Positions 34,304-42,668 of a stretch of DNA of 64,000 bases are shown here, one piece after another; position 1 is the first letter of the stretch; every line of letters starts with the position of its first letter. Both the position numbers and the translations under genes were made by a program. Source of the DNA: Rhizobium redzepovicii (lineage in GTDB: Bacteria > Pseudomonadota > Alphaproteobacteria > Rhizobiales > Rhizobiaceae); NCBI RefSeq assembly GCF_019793435.1, contig NZ_JAILYH010000004.1, positions 310,001 through 374,000 of the forward strand. The letters are read 5' to 3'. The notes under the pieces were generated by a model that did no database searches, was not told the DNA's origin, and saw nothing but the letters and a program-made list of their open reading frames with translations.

Positions 34304-34885
34304 TTAAAACCGCTCCATCGCCGTCTTCACCTTCTCCAAAAAACTGGCCCGGCTTTCCGGCGTGCAGTTGTTCATGTCGTAATGGGCAAGAAAGGTGACC
34401 GGCCGCAGCGGATTGATCTGCGCCCTCAGCACACGCTTGACGATCTTCTTCGGCGGGTTGCCGGCGGCGAAGGCGCGAAACGGCGTCGCGCCGTATGTCA
34501 GCACCGCCGCGAGTTTCCTGATGTGGCGCAGCCGCGATTCCACCTTGCCGTCGACCAGTTCGAAGGAGACGCCAGGAAGCCAGACGCGATCAAAATAGCC
34601 CTTCAGGATCGCCGGGAAACCGAAATTCCAGATCGGCGTCACCAGCACCAGCGCTTCGGCCTGCTTCAGCCGCTCGACATAGGGTTTCACCAGCTCGGTA
34701 TTGCCGGGATAATCGTGATAGGCGAGCCGGTCGTGTCGGGAGAGCACGGGATCGAAATTCTCGGCATAGAGATCGCACGCATCCACCTCGTGACCGGCCT
34801 TTTGCAGGCTCTCCAGCGTCTGTTTGTAGAGCGCCTTGCCGTAGCTTTCCTCGACCGGATGCGAGTGAAGAACCAGAACTCTCAT
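34304..34885 (-). CDS. flavodoxin-fold NAD(P)H oxidoreductase
   Basis: A 193-residue protein of the NAD(P)H:quinone oxidoreductase/MdaB-like family. The N-terminal VLVLHSHPVEESYGKAL and the TPIWNFGFPAILKGYFDRVW segment (FMN/FAD-binding loops) are typical. Its start touches the stop of the upstream FAD-linked oxidase gene (one nucleotide shared at 34885), so they are cotranscribed. It may recycle a quinone or flavin used by the oxidase; this is inference. Confidence 0.86.
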   Translation of the reverse strand: MRVLVLHSHPVEESYGKALYKQTLESLQKAGHEVDACDLYAENFDPVLSRHDRLAYHDYPGNTELVKPYVERLKQAEALVLVTPIWNFGFPAILKGYFDRVWLPGVSFELVDGKVESRLRHIRKLAAVLTYGATPFRAFAAGNPPKKIVKRVLRAQINPLRPVTFLAHYDMNNCTPESRASFLEKVKTAMERF

Positions 34886-36291
34886 CAGGCCTCCATGACG
34901 CTCGCGAGCCCCGGGAAGAGATAATTCTTGCCGGCATTGAAATCGAAATCGGGATTTTCCCAGGCGATCATCTTGCCGGGGTTCAACAGCCCTCTCGGGT
35001 CCGTTTCCTGCTTGAAGGCGAGCTGTACCTTGTCGGTGCGCTTCATGCCGCCTTCTTCAAGCGTATAACGATGCGGATTGAAGATCGGGCAGCCGTGATC
35101 CTGGTGGATCTTGATGATCTCCTCGAGGCGTTCCTCCGTGCTATAGCGCACCAACGGCAGGCCGGAGCACTGGATCTGACCGTCGAACCTGATGAATTCG
35201 AGATGGCCCGGCACTTCGTCGCCGAAGATCTCGACCATCTTGGCGACCTTGGCGACGTGATCCGGGCCCGGATACTGAACCTGCAGATAGGTGAAGCCGG
35301 GATCGACCTTCAAGGCACGCAGCGTCGTGTGGTTCCAGGCAAGCTCATAGGCATGCGGAATACCCTTCATGCTTTCGACCGTGTCGGAGCGGAAGATGAT
35401 CTCGCCCTTGTGGGCGGCTGAAAAGGCGAGGAAGGCATCCATCGAATGCGGCGCGATCATCAGCACCACCACCGACTGGCCCTTGCGGATATAGGGTCTG
35501 TGGCGGGTGAAATAATCGTGCGGGATCGGTGCCGCGATCGGGGCGATTTCCTTGACGAGGATGCCGTTGCATTTTGCCAGCGCATCCGAGAAGCGCACCG
35601 AAGCCATGAAGTCGTCATGGCCGACAAGCACGTCGACCCAATCATAGGCAGGGGCGAGCGGCATTTCGATTTCGGTGATGATGCCGTTGGTGCCGTAGGC
35701 ATGGCTGACCTTCTGCAGATCCCAGCCGGTTAGGTCGAGCACGCGCGGCTCGGCCTCCATGGTAACGACGCGCAGACGCAGAATATTGCCGAGATCGCGC
35801 AGTCCGCCCCAGGTGATCGAACCGACGCCGCCGGAGCCGCCGGCGACGAAGCCGCCGACCGTTGCCGTCTGCGCCGTCGACGGATGGAAACGCAGTTCCT
35901 GACCGGAATGCGCCTTGGTCTGCTTGTCGAGTTGAGCAATGACGATGCCTGGTTCGCAGACCACCCGACCGGGATGGATTTCTTTGATCCTGTCCATGGC
36001 GGCAAGGTTCAGCACGATCCCGCCGGAAAGTGGCATGGCCTGGCCGTAATTGCCGGTGCCGGCGCCACGCGGCGTCACCGGCACGCCATGGGCGAAGGCG
36101 ACCTTCAGCGTTTGGATGACCTCTTGCTCGTTTTTCGGCGTGACGACGAGATCGGCCGTCACATTGTCGAGCTGCGCTTTCAGGATCGGCGAATACCAGT
36201 AAAAATCGCGGCTCTTCTGGCGCACCAGCGCCGGATTGTCCTCGATGGCGATGCCCTCGAGTTCCTTTTTGATCGTTTGATAATCCGGCAT
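34885..36291 (-). CDS. FAD-linked oxidase (GlcD/DLD-type)
   Basis: Flavoenzyme of 468 residues. The N-terminal FAD_binding_4 domain has VTPRGAGTGNYGQAMPLSG and the glycine-rich ATVGGFVAGGSGGVGS. The C-terminal oxidase domain ends NPGKMIAWENPDF. Family members oxidise 2-hydroxy acids or phenolic alcohols. The start at 36291 (MPDYQTIKKEL) lies one nucleotide beyond the stop of the amidohydrolase gene, so the two are tightly coupled. The substrate here is unknown. Confidence 0.87.
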   Translation of the reverse strand: MPDYQTIKKELEGIAIEDNPALVRQKSRDFYWYSPILKAQLDNVTADLVVTPKNEQEVIQTLKVAFAHGVPVTPRGAGTGNYGQAMPLSGGIVLNLAAMDRIKEIHPGRVVCEPGIVIAQLDKQTKAHSGQELRFHPSTAQTATVGGFVAGGSGGVGSITWGGLRDLGNILRLRVVTMEAEPRVLDLTGWDLQKVSHAYGTNGIITEIEMPLAPAYDWVDVLVGHDDFMASVRFSDALAKCNGILVKEIAPIAAPIPHDYFTRHRPYIRKGQSVVVLMIAPHSMDAFLAFSAAHKGEIIFRSDTVESMKGIPHAYELAWNHTTLRALKVDPGFTYLQVQYPGPDHVAKVAKMVEIFGDEVPGHLEFIRFDGQIQCSGLPLVRYSTEERLEEIIKIHQDHGCPIFNPHRYTLEEGGMKRTDKVQLAFKQETDPRGLLNPGKMIAWENPDFDFNAGKNYLFPGLASVMEA

Positions 36292-36292
36292 G

Positions 36293-37606
36293 TCAGGCTC
36301 CAACGATGTTATCGAGTTCACGGTAATCCGGCAGGCTGCGGTCGATCACCTTGCCGCGACGAAGCACGACGCGGTCGGACTGTGGACGGGAGAGAAATTC
36401 GCCCCAGCGCCGGGCGCTGAAGAGCACGAGATCGGCCAGCGCGCCGGCGGCGATGCGCCCCTTGTCGGGCCGGCCGAGAATATCCGCAGGCGAGGTAGTG
36501 ACGACGCGCGCGGCCGTGTCCAGCGGGTGATCGAGATGCAGGATGCGGACTGCTTCACGCAACACCTCGACCGGGTCGAGATCGCCATAGGCATAGAAGG
36601 GATCGCGGGTATTGTCGGAGGCCACCGCTGTCGCAACGCCGGCGGCCGCCAGTTCCTTGAACAGGGTCACGCCGCGCCAGCGAGGGGTCCGGCCGGGATA
36701 TCGGTCCTGCAGATAGAGGTTGCACATCGGCAGCGAGACAATGGAGAGGCCGGCCTTTGCGACGAGCTCGACCGTGCGTTTTGCCGCCTCCTCGTCCTGC
36801 CTGGCGAGCGAGCAGCAATGGCCTGCCGTCACCTTGCCGTCGAACCGGTTGCGCAGCACGGCTTGCGCGATCGCCTTCAGCGTCTCGGCGGCGGGATCGT
36901 CGCTTTCGTCGACATGAAGATCGACGTCGAGGCCCTTATCGGCGGCAGCCCTGAAAAGCACATCGAGCTGGCTGTCGAGATCGGGATTCATCCGGGTAAC
37001 GCCGCCGATCAGCCCGCCTTTTTCGCGCACGACGGCAACCAGGTCAGCGAAATAAGCCGCGTCCACCATATTCTCCATCGGGAAGAGCGCCACCGCCTGC
37101 AGCGCGACCCTGTCTTTCCAGGCCTCGCGCATCTCGGCAAAAACCTCGAAGGAAATGCGGTGCTGCGGCGCCAGCGAATCGAGATGCGTGCGGATCAGGC
37201 TGGTGCCGTGCGCATAGGCCGAGCGCAGCGAGAATTCCATGCGCTTGCCGACATCCGCTGCCGACCAGTACGCCTCCCGGTCCGCTCGCACCGCGTCCAG
37301 GGCGCCAGTGAAGGTGCCGTCGGGATTGGCGTTGCGCGGCCAGATATGCCCCTTGTCGAGATGGGTGTGCATGTCGGTGAAGCAGGGCCAGACCATGCCG
37401 TCCTTCAGATCGGATCGTGGCAATTCCACCGGGGCTGCACCCGCCGGCAGCAGCGCGGAGATGACGCCATCGGCGATGACGATATCCGCCTTGACCAGCC
37501 CCTCGATCGCCGGCGCGTCAAATCCCTCGATGGCGACGGCAGGCAGCGTCGCATTGCTCAGCACGAAGCGGCCGGCATTGGGCGGCGAAATGAAGGAATG
37601 GGTCAT
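36293..37606 (-). CDS. cytosine-deaminase-like amidohydrolase
   Basis: Metal-dependent amidohydrolase of 437 residues, closest in layout to CodA-type deaminases. Visible metal ligands are HTHLDKGH (HxH), HVDES, the late His of GHCCSLA, and the Asp in ASDNTRDPFYAYGD. An N-terminal composite beta domain precedes it. It may remove ammonia from a pyrimidine or related N-heterocycle. Its stop is followed one nucleotide later by the oxidase start. The ABC transporter genes upstream on the same strand suggest the substrate is imported. Confidence 0.86.
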   Translation of the reverse strand: MTHSFISPPNAGRFVLSNATLPAVAIEGFDAPAIEGLVKADIVIADGVISALLPAGAAPVELPRSDLKDGMVWPCFTDMHTHLDKGHIWPRNANPDGTFTGALDAVRADREAYWSAADVGKRMEFSLRSAYAHGTSLIRTHLDSLAPQHRISFEVFAEMREAWKDRVALQAVALFPMENMVDAAYFADLVAVVREKGGLIGGVTRMNPDLDSQLDVLFRAAADKGLDVDLHVDESDDPAAETLKAIAQAVLRNRFDGKVTAGHCCSLARQDEEAAKRTVELVAKAGLSIVSLPMCNLYLQDRYPGRTPRWRGVTLFKELAAAGVATAVASDNTRDPFYAYGDLDPVEVLREAVRILHLDHPLDTAARVVTTSPADILGRPDKGRIAAGALADLVLFSARRWGEFLSRPQSDRVVLRRGKVIDRSLPDYRELDNIVGA

Positions 37607-38460
37607 CAGTTTTCCCGTTTCAGGCTGCTCTCATGCCAACGATGCAGGGCGAGCCAGGAAATGAACGAGGTGACGGCGAAGATCGCCACGCCAAGCAGGG
37701 AGAGCATCAGCAGCGCGGCGAAGAGGCGCGGAATGTTGAGCCGGTACTGTGCTTCGAGCAGCCGGAAGGCAAGGCCGGAGCCGGCGCCCGCCGAGCCGGC
37801 CGCGAATTCTGCGACGACGGCGGCAATCAGCGCCAGGCCGCCGCCGATCCTGAGGCCCGTCATGAAATAGGGCTGGGCGGCGGGCAGTTTGAGGAAGAGC
37901 AGCGTCTGCCAGCGCGAGGCGCCGTAAAGCTCGAAGAGATTGATGAGATTGTGGTCGACGCTCTTCAACCCCTGGACCATATTCGAAAGGATCGGGAAGA
38001 AGGCGACGAGGAAGGCGCAGATTAGCAGCGCCACCTGGGTCGACGGTGCATAAATCAGGATCAGCGGCGAGATCGCCACGACCGGCGTCACCTGCAGGAT
38101 GACGGCAAGCGGATAGAAGGCAAGCTCGATCCAGCGCGACTGCACCAGGAAGATCGCAAAGCCGACGCCGCCGACAAGGGCCAGCATCAGCGACAGCAAG
38201 GTGATCTTGGTGGTGACCCAGAGGGCAGGGGCAAGCGTATCCCAGTCCGTTACGAAGGCGTTTGCGACGGCGGCCGGACCCGGCAGGATATAGGGCGGCA
38301 CGCCTGAGAGCTTCACATAAGCATACCAGATCAGGACCAGCAGGCCGATAACGAGGAAGGGGATGGCGATGCGCAGCGCGAGATCGCGGCGTCTTGCGCC
38401 TGCTGCATTTACGGAAAGATGAAGGAGCCGCGGCGGCGTATCCGTTTCGTCATGCATCAA
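37606..38460 (-). CDS. ABC transporter permease (SsuC/ThiX-like)
   Basis: Binding-protein-dependent inner-membrane permease of 284 residues with about six hydrophobic segments. The cytoplasmic EAA-type loop is ELYGASRWQTLLFLKLPAAQPYF. It belongs to the SsuC/TauC/ThiX group that imports sulfonates, nitrate, taurine or pyrimidines. It overlaps the ATPase gene by 4 nt and ends exactly at the start of the amidohydrolase gene (37606), so all are one transcript. Confidence 0.92.
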   Translation of the reverse strand: MMHDETDTPPRLLHLSVNAAGARRRDLALRIAIPFLVIGLLVLIWYAYVKLSGVPPYILPGPAAVANAFVTDWDTLAPALWVTTKITLLSLMLALVGGVGFAIFLVQSRWIELAFYPLAVILQVTPVVAISPLILIYAPSTQVALLICAFLVAFFPILSNMVQGLKSVDHNLINLFELYGASRWQTLLFLKLPAAQPYFMTGLRIGGGLALIAAVVAEFAAGSAGAGSGLAFRLLEAQYRLNIPRLFAALLMLSLLGVAIFAVTSFISWLALHRWHESSLKREN

Positions 38461-39293
38461 TGCTCTCCCGCCGCGTTGATTGCCCCGATCAGCGAAAGGG
38501 AGACCGTCTCACAGGCCTTCCGGTATTCTTCCGAGGTGCGGTAATGCTCGTCGCGTTCCAGGCTGGTGGTCAGCGGAACATCGGCATGCACACGGCCGGG
38601 CCTTGCCTTCATCACCACGATGCGGTTCGAAAGATAGGCGGATTCATAGACCGAATGGGTGACGAAGATGACGGTGATGCCTGTCGTCTTCCACAGCCGC
38701 AGCACGTCGTCGTTCAGCCTCTGGCGGGTGATTTCGTCAAGCGCGGCGAAGGGCTCATCCATCAAAAGCAGCTTCGGTTTCGTGACCAGCGCGCGGGCGA
38801 TCGAGACGCGCATCTTCATGCCGCCGGAAAGTTCGCGTGGATAGGCTTTGGCGAAATCCTGGAGGCCGACGGTGGTCAGCGCCTGCATGATCTCTCCATG
38901 CGCTGCCGCCTTCGAAACCCGCCTCAATCTCAGCGGCAGGTGGACATTGTCGAACACGTTCTTCCACGGCATCAGCGTCGGCTCCTGGAAGACGAAGCCG
39001 ATATCGCCCTCCGGCAGGCCCCTGGCATTGATGCGCGAACTCGGCCAGTCAATCGCCCCCGACGTCACGTCGCCAAGGCCGGCGATGATGCGCAGCGCTG
39101 TCGACTTGCCGCAGCCCGAAGGGCCGAGCAGGCTGACGAACTCGCCGCTTTCGACGGTGAGCGACATGTCGGAAAGGGCGACAGTGCCGCTGGAAAAGAC
39201 CTTCGAGACCGACTGCATCACGACCAGCGGCCGCTTGCGCGTCTCTTGCGGGGATAAGGCCTGGGCCTTTGCTAACGGCATTGCCTGTCTCAT
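38457..39293 (-). CDS. ABC transporter ATP-binding protein (SsuB/ThiZ-like)
   Basis: ATPase of 278 residues with Walker [10 protein letters not shown]-loop FVFQEPTLMPW, signature ELSGGMKMRVSIARAL, Walker B LLLMDEPFAALDE and H-loop VTHS. The SsuB/TauB/ThiZ-type N-terminus (VVMQSVSKVFSSGTVAL) supports assignment to this importer class. It overlaps the permease gene by 4 nt and follows the substrate-binding-protein gene by about 60 nt. Confidence 0.93.
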   Translation of the reverse strand: MRQAMPLAKAQALSPQETRKRPLVVMQSVSKVFSSGTVALSDMSLTVESGEFVSLLGPSGCGKSTALRIIAGLGDVTSGAIDWPSSRINARGLPEGDIGFVFQEPTLMPWKNVFDNVHLPLRLRRVSKAAAHGEIMQALTTVGLQDFAKAYPRELSGGMKMRVSIARALVTKPKLLLMDEPFAALDEITRQRLNDDVLRLWKTTGITVIFVTHSVYESAYLSNRIVVMKARPGRVHADVPLTTSLERDEHYRTSEEYRKACETVSLSLIGAINAAGEH

Positions 39294-39353
39294 TCACCAG
39301 GGGAGTATGCGGTCCGCCACCACAGGCGGACCATCGGCCGACGTCGGAGGTGC

Positions 39354-40370
39354 CTACTTCTTCATCGCCATTCCGATGCTCTTGCAGACGAATTTCGTCG
39401 TGAAGGCTTTGCCGTAATCGGTCTCCGGCTTGAACACCTTGATCGCCACCATCTCGTCGAAGAACGCCTTGTAATGCGCGTCGGTGATGCAGCCGATGCC
39501 CTTGTCCAGGCTGTCGCCGGATTCGATGATGCCGTATTCCTTCATCTTGGCGATCGAGTAGGCGATCTGGCCATCCGTCATTTCAGGATTGTCCTTCTTG
39601 ATCAGCTCATTCGCCTTGCTGTTGTCGCCGTAGAGGTAGTTGTACCAGCCCTCGATCGAGGCATCGACGAAGCGCTGGACGACATCCGGCTTGCTGTCGA
39701 TCATCGTCTGTGTGGTGGTGATCATCGTCGAATAGGGCGAATAGCCGTTGTCGGCGAGCAGGAAGACCTTCGGTTCGAAGCCGGCCTGCTTCTGGATCTC
39801 GTAGGGCTCGGAAGTGAGGTAGCCCTGCTGGGCGGATTCCTTGTCGGCAAGGAAGGGCGCGGGGCTGAAATTGTAGGGCTTATACTGCTCGTCCTTGAAG
39901 CCCTTGAAGTTCGCCTTCATCCATTCGAAATAGGTAAGGTAACCGTCCTTGCCGAGAAACAAGGTCTTGAGCTTGGCAAGATCCTCGAATTTGTCGATAC
40001 CCGTATCCGGATGGGCGATCAGGACCTGCGGATCCTTCTGGAAGATCGCCGCGACATCGACGAGCGGGATGCCCTGTTCGACAGCCGAGATCTCACCCTG
40101 CGGCCCACCCATGTAGAAATCGATCTTGCCGGAAATCAGCAGCGCGCTGTTGGCCGCGTTCGGGCCGCCCTGCACGATCGTGACGTCGAGGCCGTGTTTC
40201 GCATAGGTGCCGTCGGCGACCGCCTGGTAGAAGCCGCCGTGCTCGGCCTGCGCCAGCCAGTTCGTTCCGTAGCTGACCTTGTCGGCCGCATGCGCCGCAA
40301 CAGTAGCGACGAGCGCGCCACCAAAACCCATAAGGGCGGAAAAGACCGTATTCTTCAGTGCATTGGGCAT
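39354..40370 (-). CDS. ABC transporter substrate-binding protein (NMT1/THI5-like)
   Basis: Periplasmic binding protein of 338 residues with a signal peptide ending ...AAHAADKV. It has an NMT1/THI5-like fold (VSYGTNWLAQAEHGGFYQAV, typical of the thiamine-precursor and sulfonate binders). The start MPNALKNTVF is supported by GGGGAA upstream; a longer reading frame to 40427 has no signal-peptide look. It is the first gene of the minus-strand operon, divergent from the LysR regulator. The ligand is probably a small N-containing aromatic such as a pyrimidine. Confidence 0.91.
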   Translation of the reverse strand: MPNALKNTVFSALMGFGGALVATVAAHAADKVSYGTNWLAQAEHGGFYQAVADGTYAKHGLDVTIVQGGPNAANSALLISGKIDFYMGGPQGEISAVEQGIPLVDVAAIFQKDPQVLIAHPDTGIDKFEDLAKLKTLFLGKDGYLTYFEWMKANFKGFKDEQYKPYNFSPAPFLADKESAQQGYLTSEPYEIQKQAGFEPKVFLLADNGYSPYSTMITTTQTMIDSKPDVVQRFVDASIEGWYNYLYGDNSKANELIKKDNPEMTDGQIAYSIAKMKEYGIIESGDSLDKGIGCITDAHYKAFFDEMVAIKVFKPETDYGKAFTTKFVCKSIGMAMKK

Positions 40371-40449
40371 GATCAGCGTTCCCCTTTTGAGTTCGCAACG
40401 CCTGTGATGACGTCGGATTTTCTTCATTGGAGCGATTGCTTTGCTCTTT

Positions 40450-40488
40450 GAAAAGCATCAAATTTCGTGCGCAACGATGCCTTTTTGG
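40450..40488. promoter_or_regulatory. operator-like interrupted dyad, copy A
   Basis: In the divergent LysR/ABC promoter region, GAAAAGCATC (40450-40459) is followed after 15 nt by CGATGCCTTTTT. The outer arms AAAAGCATC and GATGC-CTTTTT are inverted repeats. A sequence matching at 33 of 39 positions, with the same spacing, occurs upstream of the creatininase gene (42482-42520). I infer a binding site for the LysR protein encoded at 40552-41502. Confidence 0.7.
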
Positions 40489-40551
40489 CATCTCAACGGC
40501 AGCCTGTGCCTAATTTGTGCGTCTGCTTTATTTTCATGCAACGAGGTTGCC

Positions 40552-41502
40552 ATGCTGCATTCCCGAAAGCTCATCTACATCAATGAGATCGCCCGCACCG
40601 GTTCGATCCGCAAGGCGGCGGCGCGGCTGAATGTGGCGTCATCGGCGATCAACCGCCAGATTCTCGCGCTGGAGGAGGAAATGGGCGCGCCGCTCTTTGA
40701 GCGGCTGCCGCGCGGCCTGCGGCTGACGGCGGCCGGTGAACTCTGCATCGAACATATTCGCGAAGTGCTGAAGAATTACGAGCGGCTGGAAGGGCGTATC
40801 CGCAGCCTGAAGATGCAGCAGGCCGGCAAGGTCCGCATCGTTACCACGGTTGGCCTTGCCGCCGGCCCTCTGCCTGACATCATCGCTCGGTTCCAGTCGG
40901 AGCATCCGCGCGTCTTCATGCAGCTGCGCAATGACGCGGGCACGATGACGGTCACTCCGGTGCTGTCGGGCGAGGTGGATATCGGCCTCGGCTTCAACAT
41001 TCCGGCGACACCGGGCATCCGAACGCTTGGCAGTTTCGATATCCCGATCGGCGTGGTGCTGCCGCCCGGCCATCACCTGATCGGTTCAGGCCCGATCAAT
41101 CTGGCGGATATCGTCCAGGAGCGCCTGGTGCTGGCCCAGCAGGGCACCAGCCTGCGTGATGTGATCAATCTGGCCTTGGCGCGCCTCGACGTGCATGTCG
41201 AGCCGGTGCTTGAGACCAATGCGTCGGAGATGTTGAAGAAGCTGGTCAAATCGGGGGCGGGGCTGACGATACTAAATCCGCTCGACGTCATCACCGAATG
41301 CAGGCAGGGCGAGCTCGTTTTCCGGGCGATCGCCGAACCGCATGCGCGCCAGCAGCCGATGAAGCTTTTTGCCCGCGCCCGCGCGCCGCTCGATTCAGCC
41401 ACCAGCTTGTTCGTCGAATACCTGCTCGCCGAACTTGCCGGCCTCGTGCAGGAACTGCAGGCCAAAGGTCATATCGTGATGGAAAAGCCTGTCGCACCTT
41501 AG
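40552..41502 (+). CDS. LysR-family transcriptional regulator
   Basis: A 316-residue LysR regulator with the helix-turn-helix GSIRKAAARLNVASSAINRQ (about residues 18-37) and a type-2 periplasmic-binding effector domain. The ATG at 40552 (MLHSRKLIYINEI) fits the family; the open frame extends upstream to 40441 but would swallow the promoter. It is divergent from the ABC transporter operon and upstream of the convergent creatininase gene, whose promoter has a matching site. It is the likely regulator of both. Confidence 0.92.
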   Translation: MLHSRKLIYINEIARTGSIRKAAARLNVASSAINRQILALEEEMGAPLFERLPRGLRLTAAGELCIEHIREVLKNYERLEGRIRSLKMQQAGKVRIVTTVGLAAGPLPDIIARFQSEHPRVFMQLRNDAGTMTVTPVLSGEVDIGLGFNIPATPGIRTLGSFDIPIGVVLPPGHHLIGSGPINLADIVQERLVLAQQGTSLRDVINLALARLDVHVEPVLETNASEMLKKLVKSGAGLTILNPLDVITECRQGELVFRAIAEPHARQQPMKLFARARAPLDSATSLFVEYLLAELAGLVQELQAKGHIVMEKPVAP

Positions 41503-41551
41503 AACAGGATTCATATTCTAGGGGTCGACCTAAATATGAATCCTGTTCTAA
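41499..41551. terminator. perfect 19-bp stem-loop between convergent genes
   Basis: TTAGAACAGGATTCATATT (41499-41517) is followed by its exact reverse complement at 41533-41551 with a 15-nt loop that itself holds the palindrome GGTCGACC. The stem starts within the stop codon of the LysR gene. It has no run of T at its 3' end, so it may be a repeat element as well as a terminator for the converging transcripts. Confidence 0.6.
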
Positions 41552-41562
41552 ATTAAAGGGTT

Positions 41563-41612
41563 AGAGCATGATGTCGTCCGAAAACCGCACACACTTTTCG
41601 GCCTAATGCTCT
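41563..41612. repeat. rhizobial GAGCAT...ATGCTC intergenic hairpin
   Basis: Nested complementary arms AGAGCAT (41563-41569) / ATGCTCT (41606-41612) and CCGAAAA (41578-41584) / TTTTCGG (41595-41601) enclose an ACAC-rich loop. This GAGCATGATG... form is, from memory, a dispersed element in Rhizobium genomes. It lies directly after the 19-bp stem-loop and before the stop of the creatininase-family gene. Confidence 0.6.
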
Positions 41613-41630
41613 TGGTCGCTTTCGCCGGCG

Positions 41631-42428
41631 TTATTGTGAATAGAGGCTGGAAAGCGGATAGCGCTTCAGGTCGGACAGCAACTCGATGAAGCCCTTGACC
41701 TGATGGCGGCAGATCGCTTCGCCTTTCTCCACCGTTCCGCGCGAGGCGTCGCCGACGACGCCGTGCGGATTGAGGTCGTGGGCGATCCAGGCAAGCGAAT
41801 GCGGCGGCAGCGGCTGGATATATCTCGATTGTCCGCGCATCCATTCGGCCTTGGAGGTGAAATTCTGCGCCCTGTCCATCCGCACCAGATCGGGGCGGAA
41901 ATAGAGCATCAGCGAGGTCTCGACCTCGCCCCCATGGATGCCGTATTTCAACTCGTCTTCGCCGATCATGCCTTCGGGATGACCGAAGCGGCCCCATTGC
42001 GTTGAGACGACGGCCATCTGACAGCGGACGCGCAACTCGCGCGCGACGATGCTCATGATGTCGACATTGCCGCCATGCGAATTGACGATGACCATCTTGC
42101 GAATGCCGGCTTCGGCAACCTTGGCGCCGATCGCCGTCCAGACGGGAATGAGCAGCTCAGCATCGAGCGACAGCGTTCCCGGCCCATAGATATGTTCGTT
42201 CGCCTTGCCGATCTCCTGCGTCGGCAGGACCAGAAAATCGAGGTCGTCGGGCTTCTGTTTCCGCAGTTCGGCCAGCATGCCGTTGGCGATCGCCACATCG
42301 GTCGCGATCGGCAGGTGCGGACCGTGCTGTTCGGTCGAGGCGATCGGCAGGATGGCAATGGTCGTGTCGGGCGAAAGTCCGGCGAAATCGGAGCTATTCA
42401 GTTCGTTCCAGTAAAATGGCATTGCCAT
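41631..42428 (-). CDS. creatininase-family amidohydrolase
   Basis: A 265-residue enzyme of the creatininase/MftE superfamily, metal-dependent hydrolases of cyclic amides such as creatinine and formamides. Metal and active-site motifs are visible: ASTEQHGPHLPIATD, VNSHGGN and HGGEVETSLML. The start at 42428 (MAMPFYWNELN) has a GAGG-type ribosome site; the open frame extends to 42566 over the promoter and its operator-like dyad. It forms part of the LysR-linked locus. Whether the substrate is creatinine, a hydantoin, or a product of the upstream deaminase cannot be told. Confidence 0.87.
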   Translation of the reverse strand: MAMPFYWNELNSSDFAGLSPDTTIAILPIASTEQHGPHLPIATDVAIANGMLAELRKQKPDDLDFLVLPTQEIGKANEHIYGPGTLSLDAELLIPVWTAIGAKVAEAGIRKMVIVNSHGGNVDIMSIVARELRVRCQMAVVSTQWGRFGHPEGMIGEDELKYGIHGGEVETSLMLYFRPDLVRMDRAQNFTSKAEWMRGQSRYIQPLPPHSLAWIAHDLNPHGVVGDASRGTVEKGEAICRHQVKGFIELLSDLKRYPLSSLYSQ

Positions 42429-42481
42429 CGCCGCGCCTCTCATTGCCGTTTCGACAGTGAGTAGGAAATATCGCTGCACGC

Positions 42482-42520
42482 GAAAAGCATCAATTTGCGC
42501 CCGCACCGATGCCTTTTTGC
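42482..42520. promoter_or_regulatory. operator-like interrupted dyad, copy B
   Basis: GAAAAGCATC (42482-42491) and CGATGCCTTTTT (42507-42518) in the same spacing as copy A at 40450-40488, located about 55 nt upstream of the creatininase start. Together they share roughly 33 of 39 positions. Same-orientation matching in two otherwise unrelated promoters argues for a common regulator. Confidence 0.7.
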
Positions 42521-42668
42521 GGATGATGCAGCATCGGCCATCGCCCAGAGGGCGGGGCACTGTCATATAATCCCCGGATGCGCGAGGAATTCACTGGAGC
42601 CATTGCGCCGACGCGCCTGCAATGGTTTGCTGGCGTCTCTGCAATTTAACGCTCTCCGGTGATTCCCA

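Noticed and set aside
36290..37870. 526-codon plus-strand frame opposite the amidohydrolase
   Set aside because: Antisense to the deaminase-like gene with clear metal motifs; no own ribosome site.
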